Shown: one piece after another, positions 35,712 through 45,227 of the stretch
Layout: each line of letters starts with the position of its first letter
Numbering within the stretch: the first letter of the stretch is position 1
Source: Prochlorococcus sp. AG-409-I11
GTDB lineage: Bacteria > Cyanobacteriota > Cyanobacteriia > PCC-6307 > Cyanobiaceae
DNA: 64,000 nt
Assembly: GCA_003215725.1 (NCBI GenBank)
Contig: QCJX01000007.1
Span: 1 to 64,000 of the forward strand
Direction: 5' to 3'
Program-made: the position numbers and the translations under genes
The notes under the pieces: generated by a model
Databases searched by the model: none
What the model was told of the DNA's origin: nothing
Seen by the model: the letters and a program-made list of their open reading frames with translations, nothing else

Positions 35712-36005
35712 TTAATAAGTAATAGAGTTACTTAGCATAGTTATACTGGCTCCGGTTAGTAGTCTTTGCATGAGGCTTAAAGCAAAAAAAGCTAAAATTG
35801 CCGAAAGATCAAGTCCGCCAATGGGAGGAATTATTCCTCTAAAAGCATTGAGGTATGGGTCAGTGATTGAACTTACTGAAGTAAGCACAGGATTACCCCA
35901 GTCGAGATTTGGGAACCAACTTAAGAGAACTCGAACAATAAGTACAAATGAATAGATCTCTAATGACTGGGCAAGTACTTGTAGGAGAGTTGACAGTATT
36001 TCCAT
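35712..36005 (-). CDS. YggT/Ycf19 family membrane protein
   Basis: 97 residues with two transmembrane helices (LLQVLAQSLEIYSFVLIVRVLLSWF and LDLSAILAFFALSLMQRLL) and the loop VTDPYLNAFRGIIPP-type motif (SITDPYLNAFRGIIPPIGGLDLS). Family members in plastids and cyanobacteria affect thylakoid or nucleoid organisation and cytochrome b6 maturation. It lies 25 bases downstream of scpB on the same strand. Confidence 0.87.
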   Translation of the reverse strand: MEILSTLLQVLAQSLEIYSFVLIVRVLLSWFPNLDWGNPVLTSVSSITDPYLNAFRGIIPPIGGLDLSAILAFFALSLMQRLLTGASITMLSNSITY

Positions 36006-36030
36006 AAATTAGGAATGATCTTGTGAGATA

Positions 36031-36618
36031 TTAGGCAACTTTTTGACTTTCTGAAGTGCTTACATCAGGAAGTACAGAAAAAGTTTGATGAAACTTTTCT
36101 GAGAGCGTCAGCCAGTAAGACCTCCCTTCTCTTTGTCTTTTGCGTTCTATGAATTTTTGATCAATCAGTTCTTTGATGTGGTCATATGCACCTGAGCCTC
36201 TTATTTCTACAAGCTCTGATTGAAGAACTCTTTTCTTTAGGGCTATGGTTGCAAGTGTTCTAAGAGTGGCTACTGATAAGTCGACTGGCAAGAGATTTTG
36301 AACTAAACCCCCTAAGCCTGAGCGTAGTTGAAGGCTATACCTACCTTGCTTTTCTTGAATATCTAATGCGGTATCTCTTTGTGCGTATCCAGCCATTAAT
36401 GCCATAAGTGCTTGATCTACAGAACTCTCCGGTTCTTTTACTATTTCTGCCATTTCAAATATTGATAAAGGCTTTCCTTTTAGATAGAGAATTGCTTCCA
36501 GCTTTGCTGGAAGAGAAATCTCAGATTCCTCTTCAACAAGCTTTAGTGGGGAATTTGCGTTGATGGGTCTTTGCTTCGAGATTTGTTTAAAAATAACGTG
36601 ATTACCAATGATTTGCAC
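36031..36618 (-). CDS. scpB: ScpB, segregation and condensation protein B
   Basis: 195 residues with paired winged-helix domains: LEAILYLKGKPLSIFEMAEIV, then LPVDLSVATLRTLATIALKKRVLQSELVEIRGSGAYDHIKELIDQKFI, the conserved ScpB core. ScpB joins ScpA and SMC in the condensin that organises and separates chromosomes. The start is GTG, inside the 3' end of ilvA (17-base overlap), so it is probably translated from the same message. Confidence 0.9.
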   Translation of the reverse strand: MQIIGNHVIFKQISKQRPINANSPLKLVEEESEISLPAKLEAILYLKGKPLSIFEMAEIVKEPESSVDQALMALMAGYAQRDTALDIQEKQGRYSLQLRSGLGGLVQNLLPVDLSVATLRTLATIALKKRVLQSELVEIRGSGAYDHIKELIDQKFIERKRQREGRSYWLTLSEKFHQTFSVLPDVSTSESQKVA

Positions 36619-38152
36619 CTAAGAAAATTTTGTAAGCAGGGTTTTCTGTCTCATCCCAACTTTTGTATCCAAGATCGTTGATAAAATCAATCCAAGAATT
36701 TATTTCACTCTCAAGTACAAATACACCTACAACGATTCGACCAATATCTGCTCCATGATTACGATAGTGAAATATACTTATTGTCCAATCGGGATGCATA
36801 TTGTTAACAAAATTCATGAGTGCACCAGGTCTTTCTGGAAACTCAAATCTATACAATAGCTCTTTATAACTTGTTTTTATATTTAAATTATTTGCTGTTG
36901 GTAATCTCCCTCCCACCATATGCCTTAAATGTACTTTGGATAGCTCATCATTTGTTAAATCAAGCGTTTCAAACCCGGATTTTTCTATTTCCAGCTTTAT
37001 TTTTTTTCGATCTTTCTTGTTTTCAACTTCTAGACCGATAAAAATATGTGCTCTAGAGGCTTGTGCCATTCTGTAACTAAATTCAGTAAGATTTCTTTTC
37101 CCAATTACTTTGCAAAGTCGCTTTAAGCTTCCTGGTTTTTCTGGTATTTCTACAGCAAACATTGCCTCTCTTTCTTCACCTAATTCAGCTCTCTCTGCTA
37201 CAAACCTAAGCCTTTCAAAATTCATATTTGCTCCACAAGAAATAGCAATTAAGTTCTTGTTTTTTAGGTTTCTCTTTGAGGCATCGAGCTTTAATCCTGC
37301 TATTGCTAATGCACCAGCTGGTTCAAGTATGGATCTTGTATCTTCAAATACATCTTTTATTGCTGCACAAATTTCATCAGTACTAACAGTAACCATTGAA
37401 TCAACATATTTTTGGGCTAATGAAAATGTGTTCTCTCCTACTCGTCTGACAGCAACACCATCAGCAAATAATCCAATATTGTCTAGTTCAATTCGCTTGC
37501 CAGCTTTTAAAGACTCTGTCATTGCTGCAGCATCAATTGGTTCAACTCCAATTATCTCAACTTCAGGCCAAAGGTTTTTTACGTAAGCACTAATTCCTCC
37601 TATTAGCCCACCTCCTCCAACAGCAATATAAATTGCATCTGGTGGACTTTCTGTTTGACGCATGATTTCAATAGCTATTGTTCCTTGACCTGCTATTACT
37701 TCTGGATCATCAAAAGGGTGAATAAAAGTTAATCCGTTTTCAAAAGCTATCCTTTTTGCTTCCTGATATGATTCGTCATATGTTTCCCCGTGCAGAATAA
37801 CCTCTGCTTGGTGTGATTTAACTGCTAAAACTTTTACAGCAGGTGTTGTGATTGGCATCACAATCACAGCTTTGCATTTTAAGAATGAGGCGCTTAAAGC
37901 AACTCCTTGCGCATGATTACCTGCACTTGAGGCTACAACACCTTTATTAAGCTCACTTTGTGATAACTGAGCCATGCGGTTATATGCACCTCGAACTTTG
38001 AATGAAAAAACAGGTTGAAGGTCTTCACGTTTTAGCCAAACTTTATTTCCAATACGCTTGCTAAGATTTTTAGCCCTGTCCAGAGGGGTTTCTATTGCTA
38101 CGTCATAGACGCGTGCTCTGAGAACTTTCTGTAAATAATCTTCCATTACCAT
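36602..38152 (-). CDS. ilvA: threonine ammonia-lyase, biosynthetic
   Basis: 516 residues. The PLP lysine is Lys52 in VFSFKVRGAYNRMA. SSAGNHAQGVALSA and the glycine loop VGGGGLIGGISAY bind the cofactor phosphate. Two ACT-like regulatory domains follow, the first beginning at FAVEIPEKPGSLKRLCK and the second at YRFEFPERPGALMNFVNNM, so feedback control by isoleucine is expected. It makes 2-oxobutanoate, the first step of isoleucine synthesis. It is divergent from dxs. Confidence 0.96.
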   Translation of the reverse strand: MVMEDYLQKVLRARVYDVAIETPLDRAKNLSKRIGNKVWLKREDLQPVFSFKVRGAYNRMAQLSQSELNKGVVASSAGNHAQGVALSASFLKCKAVIVMPITTPAVKVLAVKSHQAEVILHGETYDESYQEAKRIAFENGLTFIHPFDDPEVIAGQGTIAIEIMRQTESPPDAIYIAVGGGGLIGGISAYVKNLWPEVEIIGVEPIDAAAMTESLKAGKRIELDNIGLFADGVAVRRVGENTFSLAQKYVDSMVTVSTDEICAAIKDVFEDTRSILEPAGALAIAGLKLDASKRNLKNKNLIAISCGANMNFERLRFVAERAELGEEREAMFAVEIPEKPGSLKRLCKVIGKRNLTEFSYRMAQASRAHIFIGLEVENKKDRKKIKLEIEKSGFETLDLTNDELSKVHLRHMVGGRLPTANNLNIKTSYKELLYRFEFPERPGALMNFVNNMHPDWTISIFHYRNHGADIGRIVVGVFVLESEINSWIDFINDLGYKSWDETENPAYKIFLGANHW

Positions 38153-38274
38153 ATTTTGGCAATTGAATCAGGATCATGAGCTTATATTTTTTAAAATACA
38201 GTTGATATAAATCAAATTTCTTTTCTAAAGCACGTTGAACCTCTTAGATTGAAGAAAGGATTAATGCTTTGATT

Positions 38275-40212
38275 ATGAGGTTGAGTGAGTTAAGTCATCC
38301 AAATCAGCTTCATGGATTGTCAATTGACGAGTTAGAGGATGTTGCTTGTCAAATTAGAGAAAGGCACTTGCAGGTAGTTTCTACAAGTGGTGGTCATCTA
38401 GGGCCAGGGTTAGGCGTTGTTGAATTAACGATAGCGTTATACCAAACATTAGATCTTGATGTTGATAAGGTCGTTTGGGATGTAGGTCATCAGGCTTACC
38501 CTCACAAACTGCTTACCGGTAGATATAAAGACTTCGATAGCCTTAGACAGAAAAAAGGGGTTGCTGGTTACTTAAAAAGGAGCGAAAGCAAATTTGATCA
38601 TTTTGGAGCTGGACATGCCAGCACCTCAATCTCTGCAGCACTTGGTATGGCTCTAGCACGAGACAATAGAGAGGAGAATTTTAAATGTGTAGCAGTAATT
38701 GGAGATGGAGCTTTAACAGGTGGAATGGCGTTAGAGGCTATTAACCATGCAGGCCACTTGCCCAACACGCCCTTTCTCGTAGTACTAAATGATAATGATA
38801 TGTCGATATCACCACCAGTTGGAGCACTTTCAACTTATTTAAATCGTATAAGGCACAGTGGACCTGTTCAGTTTATTTCTGACAGTTTCCAAGAAAGTGT
38901 AAAGAACCTACCCTTTATGGGTGAAGAAATTTCTGAAGAACTTAAGTCAATTAGAGGAAGTGTTCGTCGTTTATCTGTACCAAAAGTTGGAGCTGTATTT
39001 GAAGAACTTGGGTTTACATATATTGGTCCTGTTGATGGACATGACATTTCTTCTTTAACAGAAACTTTTGAAAGTGCTCACCGTCTTTCTGGTCCTGTAC
39101 TTGTTCATGTTCTTACAACAAAAGGAAAAGGATATCCTTATGCTGAAGCTGATCAGGTTGGCTATCATGCACAATCAGCTTTTGATTTAACTACTGGCAA
39201 ATCACTCCCATCTAATAAACCAAAGCCACCAAGTTATAGCAAGGTTTTTGGTCAGACTTTAGTTAAGTTATGTGAGCAGAATAAACATATTGTAGGGATT
39301 ACTGCAGCTATGGCTACAGGTACAGGTCTTGATCTATTACAAAAACAAGTTCCTAGTCAATATTTTGATGTTGGCATAGCCGAACAACATGCTGTGACTC
39401 TTGCGGCTGGCATGTCATGTGAAGGAATAAGGCCTGTTGTCGCTATTTACAGCACATTTTTACAAAGAGCATATGATCAATTAATTCATGATGTTGGTAT
39501 ACAAAAACTACCAGTTACTTTTGTATTAGATAGAGCAGGAATCGTTGGTGCTGATGGACCTACTCATCAAGGTCAATATGACATTAGTTACCTTAGATCT
39601 GTTCCTAACTTTGTTGTTATGGCCCCCAAGGATGAATCTGAACTTCAAAGAATGTTAGTCACATGCATAAATCATAATGGACCTACAGCTATGCGAATTC
39701 CTCGTGGATCTGGATTAGGTGTTCCTTTAATAGACGAGGGATGGAAATCATTGGAAATAGGTAAAGGTGAGTTAATCATTGAAGGAGACGATCTACTTAT
39801 AGTTGCTTATGGAACAATGGTAGAAGAAGCCATTAAAACAGCAGATTTGTTGAGAGCATCTTCTATTCGATCAACAGTAATCAATGCAAGATATTTAAGA
39901 CCTCTTGATAAAACTTTAATTCATCCTTTAGCAAGAAGAATTGGTAAAGTTGTCACAATGGAGGAAGGAGCTCTCCCTGGAGGGTTTGGATCAGCAATAG
40001 TTGAATCTTTATCAGATGAAAATATTTTTGTATCTACTTTGAGAATTGGTATTCCTGATCAATTAGTAGACCATGCAACTCCTGACCAAAGTAAAGAAGA
40101 TCTAGGCTTAACACCTCAACAAATGTCTTTACAAATTAGAAAACATTTTAATTTGTCTATCGATCAGAGTTTTGCTTTTGATGGGTCAGAAGATCCAGCC
40201 TTAAAAAGTTAG
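38275..40212 (+). CDS. dxs: 1-deoxy-D-xylulose-5-phosphate synthase
   Basis: 645 residues from ATG 38275 ([16 protein letters not shown]); a TTG two codons upstream is unlikely. The thiamine-diphosphate motif [18 protein letters not shown] is present. [16 protein letters not shown] and the pyrimidine domain with [16 protein letters not shown] follow, then the transketolase C-terminal domain. It condenses pyruvate and glyceraldehyde 3-phosphate. This is the entry of the MEP pathway that feeds carotenoids, phytol and quinones. The flavoprotein gene downstream starts 11 bases later and may act on isoprenoid chains. Confidence 0.97.
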   Translation: MRLSELSHPNQLHGLSIDELEDVACQIRERHLQVVSTSGGHLGPGLGVVELTIALYQTLDLDVDKVVWDVGHQAYPHKLLTGRYKDFDSLRQKKGVAGYLKRSESKFDHFGAGHASTSISAALGMALARDNREENFKCVAVIGDGALTGGMALEAINHAGHLPNTPFLVVLNDNDMSISPPVGALSTYLNRIRHSGPVQFISDSFQESVKNLPFMGEEISEELKSIRGSVRRLSVPKVGAVFEELGFTYIGPVDGHDISSLTETFESAHRLSGPVLVHVLTTKGKGYPYAEADQVGYHAQSAFDLTTGKSLPSNKPKPPSYSKVFGQTLVKLCEQNKHIVGITAAMATGTGLDLLQKQVPSQYFDVGIAEQHAVTLAAGMSCEGIRPVVAIYSTFLQRAYDQLIHDVGIQKLPVTFVLDRAGIVGADGPTHQGQYDISYLRSVPNFVVMAPKDESELQRMLVTCINHNGPTAMRIPRGSGLGVPLIDEGWKSLEIGKGELIIEGDDLLIVAYGTMVEEAIKTADLLRASSIRSTVINARYLRPLDKTLIHPLARRIGKVVTMEEGALPGGFGSAIVESLSDENIFVSTLRIGIPDQLVDHATPDQSKEDLGLTPQQMSLQIRKHFNLSIDQSFAFDGSEDPALKS

Positions 40213-40223
40213 TTATTAGGTTT

Positions 40224-41441
40224 GTGACCATTTTGGTCGCTGGAGCTGGTCCATCTGGTGCTCACCTGGCTTGTTTGCTTGCGTGCAAAGGAATTAAAGT
40301 AACATTAGTAGATAAATTAAAATCCTCTAAAGATAATAATTTTTCTAGTGCAGCATTACCATTAAAATCTTTAAGAGACCATTCAGTACCTTTACAATCG
40401 ATTTCTTCTTATTGGAATAAATGGCAAATATACGACCCTTATGGTTCTAATTATCAATGGACCTCTTCTGTTCCGCTAGGAGTAGTTTTAGATTTTTCAA
40501 TATTAAGAGAAAGCTTATGGGAAAGAGCCAAGAAGTTAGGAGTTGAAGTTTTAATTGGCTGGGAAGTGATGACTGTTATTTCTAGAAATACACATGCTCA
40601 AGTAGTACTAAATAGTTCTTTTGGCCAAGCAATAAATAGAAATTTTCAATTAGTTGTTGACGCAACAGGACAGACAAGGGCTTTGCTAAAAAAACACTGT
40701 AAGAACACAATTAATACAAATCAAAAATTGTTAACAGGAACTGGAATTGAATTTTTAATAAAAGTAGATAATAAAACTTCTCAGAAGTGGAAAAATTGTC
40801 TTACATTTTTTATTGGAAATAAATGGATTCCGCATGGTTATGGTTGGGTATTTCCAATGAAAGATAATAATCTTAAGGTTGGTATTTGTCAGCTTCCTCC
40901 AACAAATAGAAAGAATGTAATTACCAATTCGTACGCTATTAAAAGGCTAATTCGGAATTTAGAATTAGATAAATTTAATATCTTAGACAAACATGGAGGT
41001 GCTATTAGAAGCACAATTGATAGAAGTGATATGCTTACTTCTGGAAGAATTATAGGAGTTGGCGATGCAATTAGTACAGCTAATTTATTAGGAGGTGAAG
41101 GTATTCGGCATGCAATGAAAAGTGCAGAAGTTCTTGCTTCTTTTATTATTAAAAAATATAATTTTGAATGTAAAGCTTATACAAATAACAAATCAATAGA
41201 CATCAAATCCTACAGAAAAGATCTTTCAAAAGCCTTTGACTGGCGATGGAAATTAGCCAATCGTATTGCTAAACGTACCTGGTGGGGCCTCTCTGGAGCA
41301 GATTCTGACAATCGCTTATTCCTTTTAATTAAACACTTAAACAAAAAAATGAGCGCTGAAGAAATCAGCGCTCTTCTTTTTGATTACCGCTTCGAGCGTT
41401 ATGGTCTTCGCATTTTGCCTTATTTGTTCAGATGGAAATAA
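40224..41441 (+). CDS. FAD-dependent oxidoreductase of the geranylgeranyl-reductase type
   Basis: 405 residues from GTG 40224. The N-terminal Rossmann motif ILVAGAGPSGAHLACLLACKG binds FAD. RIIGVGDAISTANLLGGEGIRHAMKSAEVLA is the second FAD motif typical of geranylgeranyl reductase and related monooxygenase-like flavoproteins. The PHGYGWVFPMKD motif also fits that family. The position directly after dxs suggests work on an isoprenoid, but it is more divergent than ChlP and the substrate is unknown. A perfect terminator-like hairpin lies inside its last 90 bases. Confidence 0.8.
   Translation: MTILVAGAGPSGAHLACLLACKGIKVTLVDKLKSSKDNNFSSAALPLKSLRDHSVPLQSISSYWNKWQIYDPYGSNYQWTSSVPLGVVLDFSILRESLWERAKKLGVEVLIGWEVMTVISRNTHAQVVLNSSFGQAINRNFQLVVDATGQTRALLKKHCKNTINTNQKLLTGTGIEFLIKVDNKTSQKWKNCLTFFIGNKWIPHGYGWVFPMKDNNLKVGICQLPPTNRKNVITNSYAIKRLIRNLELDKFNILDKHGGAIRSTIDRSDMLTSGRIIGVGDAISTANLLGGEGIRHAMKSAEVLASFIIKKYNFECKAYTNNKSIDIKSYRKDLSKAFDWRWKLANRIAKRTWWGLSGADSDNRLFLLIKHLNKKMSAEEISALLFDYRFERYGLRILPYLFRWK
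41351..41381 (+). terminator. terminator-shaped hairpin inside the flavoprotein coding region
   Basis: GAGCGCTGA and TCAGCGCTC form a perfect 9-bp stem around AGAAA, followed by TTCTTTTT. Upstream, seven A residues give a T-run on the other strand, so the element is potentially bidirectional. It ends about 60 bases before the flavoprotein stop codon and would also serve as the terminator of convergent psaK. It encodes SAEEISALLF in frame. Confidence 0.65.
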
Positions 41442-41476
41442 CAATGTTATCTAGAAAAGGCAATTTTGTTCTATTG

Positions 41477-41737
41477 CTATAGAACTCCTCTTGCAGCTAG
41501 ACCCAAAATTGAGCCTATCCCAAGAATATGACCTAGGCAATTTGCTGCTACAACAGAAGCATGGCTCATGCCACCGTAGAAATGTGAGTTGGGGACTTCA
41601 AATCCAACATTTGGTTTTGCAATATTTGCTCTAGCAATTGCATAGGCCAGCACGTTGCAGGCGATCATGACTACTGCGCACTTTGGAGACCACTGAAAAG
41701 TGGCTGGGTCTGCGGTAGCCAATAAGGTCGTGATCAT
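41477..41737 (-). CDS. psaK: photosystem I reaction centre subunit PsaK
   Basis: 86 residues from ATG 41737 (MITTLLATADPATFQWSPKC), the usual family start; an upstream in-frame start at 41782 would add 15 atypical residues. Two transmembrane helices are visible: KCAVVMIACNVLAYAIARANI and SHASVVAANCLGHILGIGSILGLA. The motif GGMSHASVVA is typical. PsaK sits at the outer edge of photosystem I and helps bind antenna proteins. Confidence 0.93.
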   Translation of the reverse strand: MITTLLATADPATFQWSPKCAVVMIACNVLAYAIARANIAKPNVGFEVPNSHFYGGMSHASVVAANCLGHILGIGSILGLAARGVL

Positions 41738-41806
41738 TGATACACAGGAAGAGACCCTATTATTTTCCTTTATTGAGCACACTTGACCACTAAGATTTAA
41801 TGCCTC

Positions 41807-42142
41807 TTAAGAGTTATTTACTACAATTTTTTGGCGAATTTTCAAAAAACCTAGTGCTACCAAGGCATCACTAAGAGTTAGGAAAGCTTCGGCTGCTCCA
41901 TGTAATGGATCAATATTTGTTAGTTCTTGGTCATAAACCTTTAAAGCAATAACCGCAAATATGATTGTCATCAGGACAAAAAGCAATGTAAGCCTGAATC
42001 CCCATAGAGAAATCTTTGGTATATAGGAGGATTTTTGAGCCCAATAAAGAAAAAATAGGTATGGAACTAGAGATAGAACGAAAAATGGACTTGGATCAAC
42101 CCCTCCTAGGTAGTTGATAATCGTTGAGAAGCCTTCTTTCAC
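41807..42142 (-). CDS. DUF3593 family membrane protein
   Basis: 111 residues with three transmembrane helices (FFVLSLVPYLFFLYWAQ, GFRLTLLFVLMTIIFAVIALKVY and AAEAFLTLSDALVALGFL). The sequence DPSPFFVLSLVPYL and the ADxLHGAAE-like stretch (NIDPLHGAAEAFLTLSDALV) match DUF3593. The family occurs in cyanobacteria and plastid-bearing eukaryotes, which points to a thylakoid role. The GTG start overlaps the DUF2499 stop by four bases, so the pair is translationally coupled. Confidence 0.82.
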   Translation of the reverse strand: MKEGFSTIINYLGGVDPSPFFVLSLVPYLFFLYWAQKSSYIPKISLWGFRLTLLFVLMTIIFAVIALKVYDQELTNIDPLHGAAEAFLTLSDALVALGFLKIRQKIVVNNS

Positions 42143-42444
42143 AGTACTTCCTCTTTCTCCTTGCGAACTAGATTCCAGGCAGCTATTGCCAAACAGATAT
42201 TACCGGCCATAGTTAGCCCTGCTTGTAAAACGACTAGGCCTTTTAACTCAAGAGAGTTGTCATAAATGTGCCAAGTAATTGCTGCCATTGCACTTGCTAA
42301 ATTTGGTAGCATTGCAATTGCTAGCCAACCTAGAGCCCTGTTATTAATATCTGTCCCATAACTTGCTATTAGTACTATTGCCAACATCCATTCTAATAAT
42401 GTTGATACATGGATAAACCAAGTTCCAAACGATAGTTCGTGCAC
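42139..42444 (-). CDS. DUF2499 family membrane protein
   Basis: 101 residues with three hydrophobic helices. ELSFGTWFIHVSTLLEWMLAI, LAIAMLPNLASAMAAITWHIYDN and LQAGLTMAGNICLAIAAW match DUF2499. The gene pair DUF2499-DUF3593 is conserved in cyanobacteria, and both have plastid counterparts, so the two proteins may form a complex. It starts with GTG. No experimental function is known to me. Confidence 0.83.
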   Translation of the reverse strand: MHELSFGTWFIHVSTLLEWMLAIVLIASYGTDINNRALGWLAIAMLPNLASAMAAITWHIYDNSLELKGLVVLQAGLTMAGNICLAIAAWNLVRKEKEEVL

Positions 42445-42633
42445 TTATTAATGTATGTGATTACTTTGATAATTCTCTAGGAATTTGTTGTAATTGTCTT
42501 TGATTTAGTTGGCGATCCAACGAATTGAAACATTGTTGAACAATTAAAATTTTGCAAATATGGATATGTAAAGTAAGTTGGTTAGATACTAAATAAAAAA
42601 TTTATAATTAAAATAATTCTTAAACTATCAAAT

Positions 42634-42658
42634 AAACTAAAGCTTGTAGCTTTAGTTT
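42634..42658 (-). terminator. terminator candidate after rpmB
   Basis: AAACTAAAGCT and AGCTTTAGTTT form a perfect 11-bp stem around a three-base loop, 34 bases after the rpmB stop on the reverse strand. The stem ends in TTT followed by ATTTG, a partial T-run. The rest of the 247-base gap to the DUF2499 gene holds no gene that I can support. Confidence 0.65.
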
Positions 42659-42691
42659 GCTTTAAGCTTTTAGCTAATCCTTATTAAATAA

Positions 42692-42928
42692 TTATATTTT
42701 ATTAAGGTCTATTCCCAATGATTTTGCATATGTACCTAATCCTTTCTTTTGTATTGTTTTAAGTGCTCTGGTTGTTATGCGAATTTTTATCCATTTATTT
42801 CCTTCAGCCCACCAGAGTCGTCTCTGTTGTAAATTGGCCTGTTGCAATTTTTTGGTTCTTATATGTGAATGACTAACGGCCATGCCATTATTGGCTTTAG
42901 TCCCAGTTAGCTGGCAAACTCTAGACAT
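42692..42928 (-). CDS. rpmB: 50S ribosomal protein L28
   Basis: 78 residues, normal length. [26 protein letters not shown] is the family N-terminus, followed by [33 protein letters not shown]. It binds 23S rRNA near the exit-site region. It lies between htpG and a hairpin terminator on the reverse strand, 63 bases after htpG. Confidence 0.97.
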   Translation of the reverse strand: MSRVCQLTGTKANNGMAVSHSHIRTKKLQQANLQQRRLWWAEGNKWIKIRITTRALKTIQKKGLGTYAKSLGIDLNKI

Positions 42929-42991
42929 TTCTGATACCTTGTGACGTCATAGACAAATCTATGGAAATATCATACCAAATCTTTAAGTGAC

Positions 42992-44893
42992 TTACTCCAT
43001 TTTGGTAAGTAGACGCCCCATTAGATCTGAACTTTTAATTTGAAAATCCGCTATTTCTTGTGGATTAAGTCCTCCAACTCCTAATTTTGCCAAATTGTAT
43101 ATATGTCTTGCCAAATCTTGAGCTAGAACTTCATTTGGAGAACTTTCGTTCGACCCAGTAATTATTGATGAAGCTTTTAACTTCATTAAGTTTTGAATTA
43201 GAGGATGATTGATATTGATCAGTAAAACGTGATTTTCTGGAAGGCCTGGAATTTTTTGTTCCATTAAAGCACCAATATCATTAATTCTTCTTATTTGTTC
43301 TGGCAAAAGTATCATTGCAGGAGGTGTTTGTTCACCCTTTAATGCCTGAACCTTTACTGTTATTTTTTCATTATCTAAGGCTTTCTTTAGAAACAAATTA
43401 AGTGAATCTGAACTTGTTTCTCCATCTTTGTCTGTTAAATTAGATTGTTCTTGACTTAGGCTTTCATCTAATTCTGAATCAACACGCAAGAAACTATAGT
43501 CTTCATGACGTTCTTCTAACCACGGAATAAATTGTGAATCAATAACTGAATCGGCTTTAATTACTTCTATTCCTTGTTCTGTCCATAATTTTAATGCACT
43601 TGCTTGCCCAATTTCATCTGTAAAATAAAGTATTTTTTTGGAAGATTCATCTTTAATTCTACTTTTATATCCGTCTATAGTTGTATAGATATCTTCGTTA
43701 GACTTAAATAGATCATTATTATTTCCTTGTTCGTCTATATTTTTTGTTGGGAATAGAATTATTTCCTCTACTTGATCAGCAAACTTTTCATCCTCCATCG
43801 CCCCAATTTTTACAAATGGTGCTAATGAATTCCAGACTTCAGCATAAAAATTCGGATCTTCTGTTTTTAATGTCTTTAATCTATCCGATACTTTCTTGGC
43901 GATAAAATTACCTATTGACCTAACTCTTCTATCAGTTTGTAAGGCACTTCTGCTAACATTTAATGGGATATCAGGTGAGTCTATAACACCTCTCAACGGT
44001 AAAAGATATCTCGGTACAACTTCCTTTATTGAATCACTTACGAATACTTGATTGCAATATAACTTGATTTGACCTTGCTCCCAATCTGCTCTACCAGAAG
44101 TCTTGGGAAAATAAAGTATGCCTTGTAAATTGTATGGATAGTCAGTATTTAAATGTATCCAAAGAAGAGGGTCTCCTTGGAAAGGATATAAATACTTATA
44201 AAGTTCAATGTAATCATTGTCTGACAACTCTCTAGGACTTTTCCTCCATTCTGGATTCTTTTTGTTTATAACTTCACCTTCTAGTGAGATATCTAGTGGC
44301 ATAAAATCACAATATTTAGTTATTAAGGTTCTAATCCTTGAAGGTTCAAGATATTCTAGTTCTTCTTCTAACAGATATAAGATAACATCAGTCCCTGCAT
44401 TGTCTCGTTTGCTTTCTTTAATCGTAAAGTTAGGAGAACCATCGCAGCTCCATTTAAAACATATACTATCTCTTTTGGCTGACTTCGTAATTATTTCTAC
44501 GTTTTTAGCAACCATAAAGCTAGAGTAAAAACCAAGTCCAAAGTGACCTATAAAACTATCATTATCTTGTTTGTATTTCTTTAAAAATTCCTCGGCACTC
44601 GAAAAGGCTACCTGATTAATATATTTCTTTATTTCATCAGCATTCATTCCTATACCATTGTCAGAGATAGTCAATGTTTTCTCTTCACGGTTAATCTTGA
44701 TATCTATTTTGCCTTCGTTGCCTTCTTCACAATCTCCTGCAATTGATACCATTCTTCTTTTGTTTATAGCATCAACTCCATTACTTATTAACTCTCTTAA
44801 AAATATTTCATGATCTGAGTATACTGCTTTTTTAATTATTGGAAAGATATTTTCAGTATGGATCTGGATCTGCCCTTCTTCTTGAAATGTCAT
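42992..44893 (-). CDS. htpG: HtpG, Hsp90-family chaperone
   Basis: 633 residues from ATG 44893. The GHKL ATP site shows ELISNGVDAINKRR, the DNGIGM motif and GHFGLGFYSSFMVA. The middle domain has the arginine-containing loop around VPRYLLPLRGVIDSPDIPLNVSRSALQTD. The C-terminal dimerisation domain is shorter and more divergent than in E. coli, as in other picocyanobacteria. It helps proteins fold during heat, light and oxidative stress. Confidence 0.95.
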   Translation of the reverse strand: MTFQEEGQIQIHTENIFPIIKKAVYSDHEIFLRELISNGVDAINKRRMVSIAGDCEEGNEGKIDIKINREEKTLTISDNGIGMNADEIKKYINQVAFSSAEEFLKKYKQDNDSFIGHFGLGFYSSFMVAKNVEIITKSAKRDSICFKWSCDGSPNFTIKESKRDNAGTDVILYLLEEELEYLEPSRIRTLITKYCDFMPLDISLEGEVINKKNPEWRKSPRELSDNDYIELYKYLYPFQGDPLLWIHLNTDYPYNLQGILYFPKTSGRADWEQGQIKLYCNQVFVSDSIKEVVPRYLLPLRGVIDSPDIPLNVSRSALQTDRRVRSIGNFIAKKVSDRLKTLKTEDPNFYAEVWNSLAPFVKIGAMEDEKFADQVEEIILFPTKNIDEQGNNNDLFKSNEDIYTTIDGYKSRIKDESSKKILYFTDEIGQASALKLWTEQGIEVIKADSVIDSQFIPWLEERHEDYSFLRVDSELDESLSQEQSNLTDKDGETSSDSLNLFLKKALDNEKITVKVQALKGEQTPPAMILLPEQIRRINDIGALMEQKIPGLPENHVLLININHPLIQNLMKLKASSIITGSNESSPNEVLAQDLARHIYNLAKLGVGGLNPQEIADFQIKSSDLMGRLLTKME

Positions 44894-44957
44894 CAATCAA
44901 TTTTTAATTAATTTGATAATAATTGCATATGCTTACTAATTTCAAGTACCTTATGGT

Positions 44958-45203
44958 TCAGTTCTCCGTACCACTAAGGCTATTTATATTTTGAAGATCT
45001 GGTCTTTCTTCTGCTAAAACTGCGCCATTAACAGGGCATACTTGTAAACATATTCCACAGTCAATACATGTTTCTGAGAGGATCCAAAAATAATTTGTTC
45101 CCTTTGAATTTTTACCAGGCCCTGGTTTAATACAACCTACTGGACATGCATTTACGCAATCAGCCACACCTTCACATATGTCTGATACGATTGTGTGTGG
45201 CAT
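44958..45203 (-). CDS. bacterial-type ferredoxin with two cysteine clusters
   Basis: 81 residues. The first motif has Cys10, Cys16, Cys20 and Cys24 (CEGVADCVNACPVGC). The second is a standard CxxCxxCxxxCP at Cys46, 49, 52 and 56. The second cluster should be 4Fe-4S. The first has C-x5-C-x3-C spacing, close to 7Fe/8Fe ferredoxins but shorter in the first gap. The sequence resembles the conserved cyanobacterial bacterial-type ferredoxin. It carries electrons between enzymes that are not known. It lies 24 bases downstream of hisZ. Confidence 0.88.
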   Translation of the reverse strand: MPHTIVSDICEGVADCVNACPVGCIKPGPGKNSKGTNYFWILSETCIDCGICLQVCPVNGAVLAEERPDLQNINSLSGTEN

Positions 45204-45227
45204 TTAGATAAATGTTTGTATATAGTT

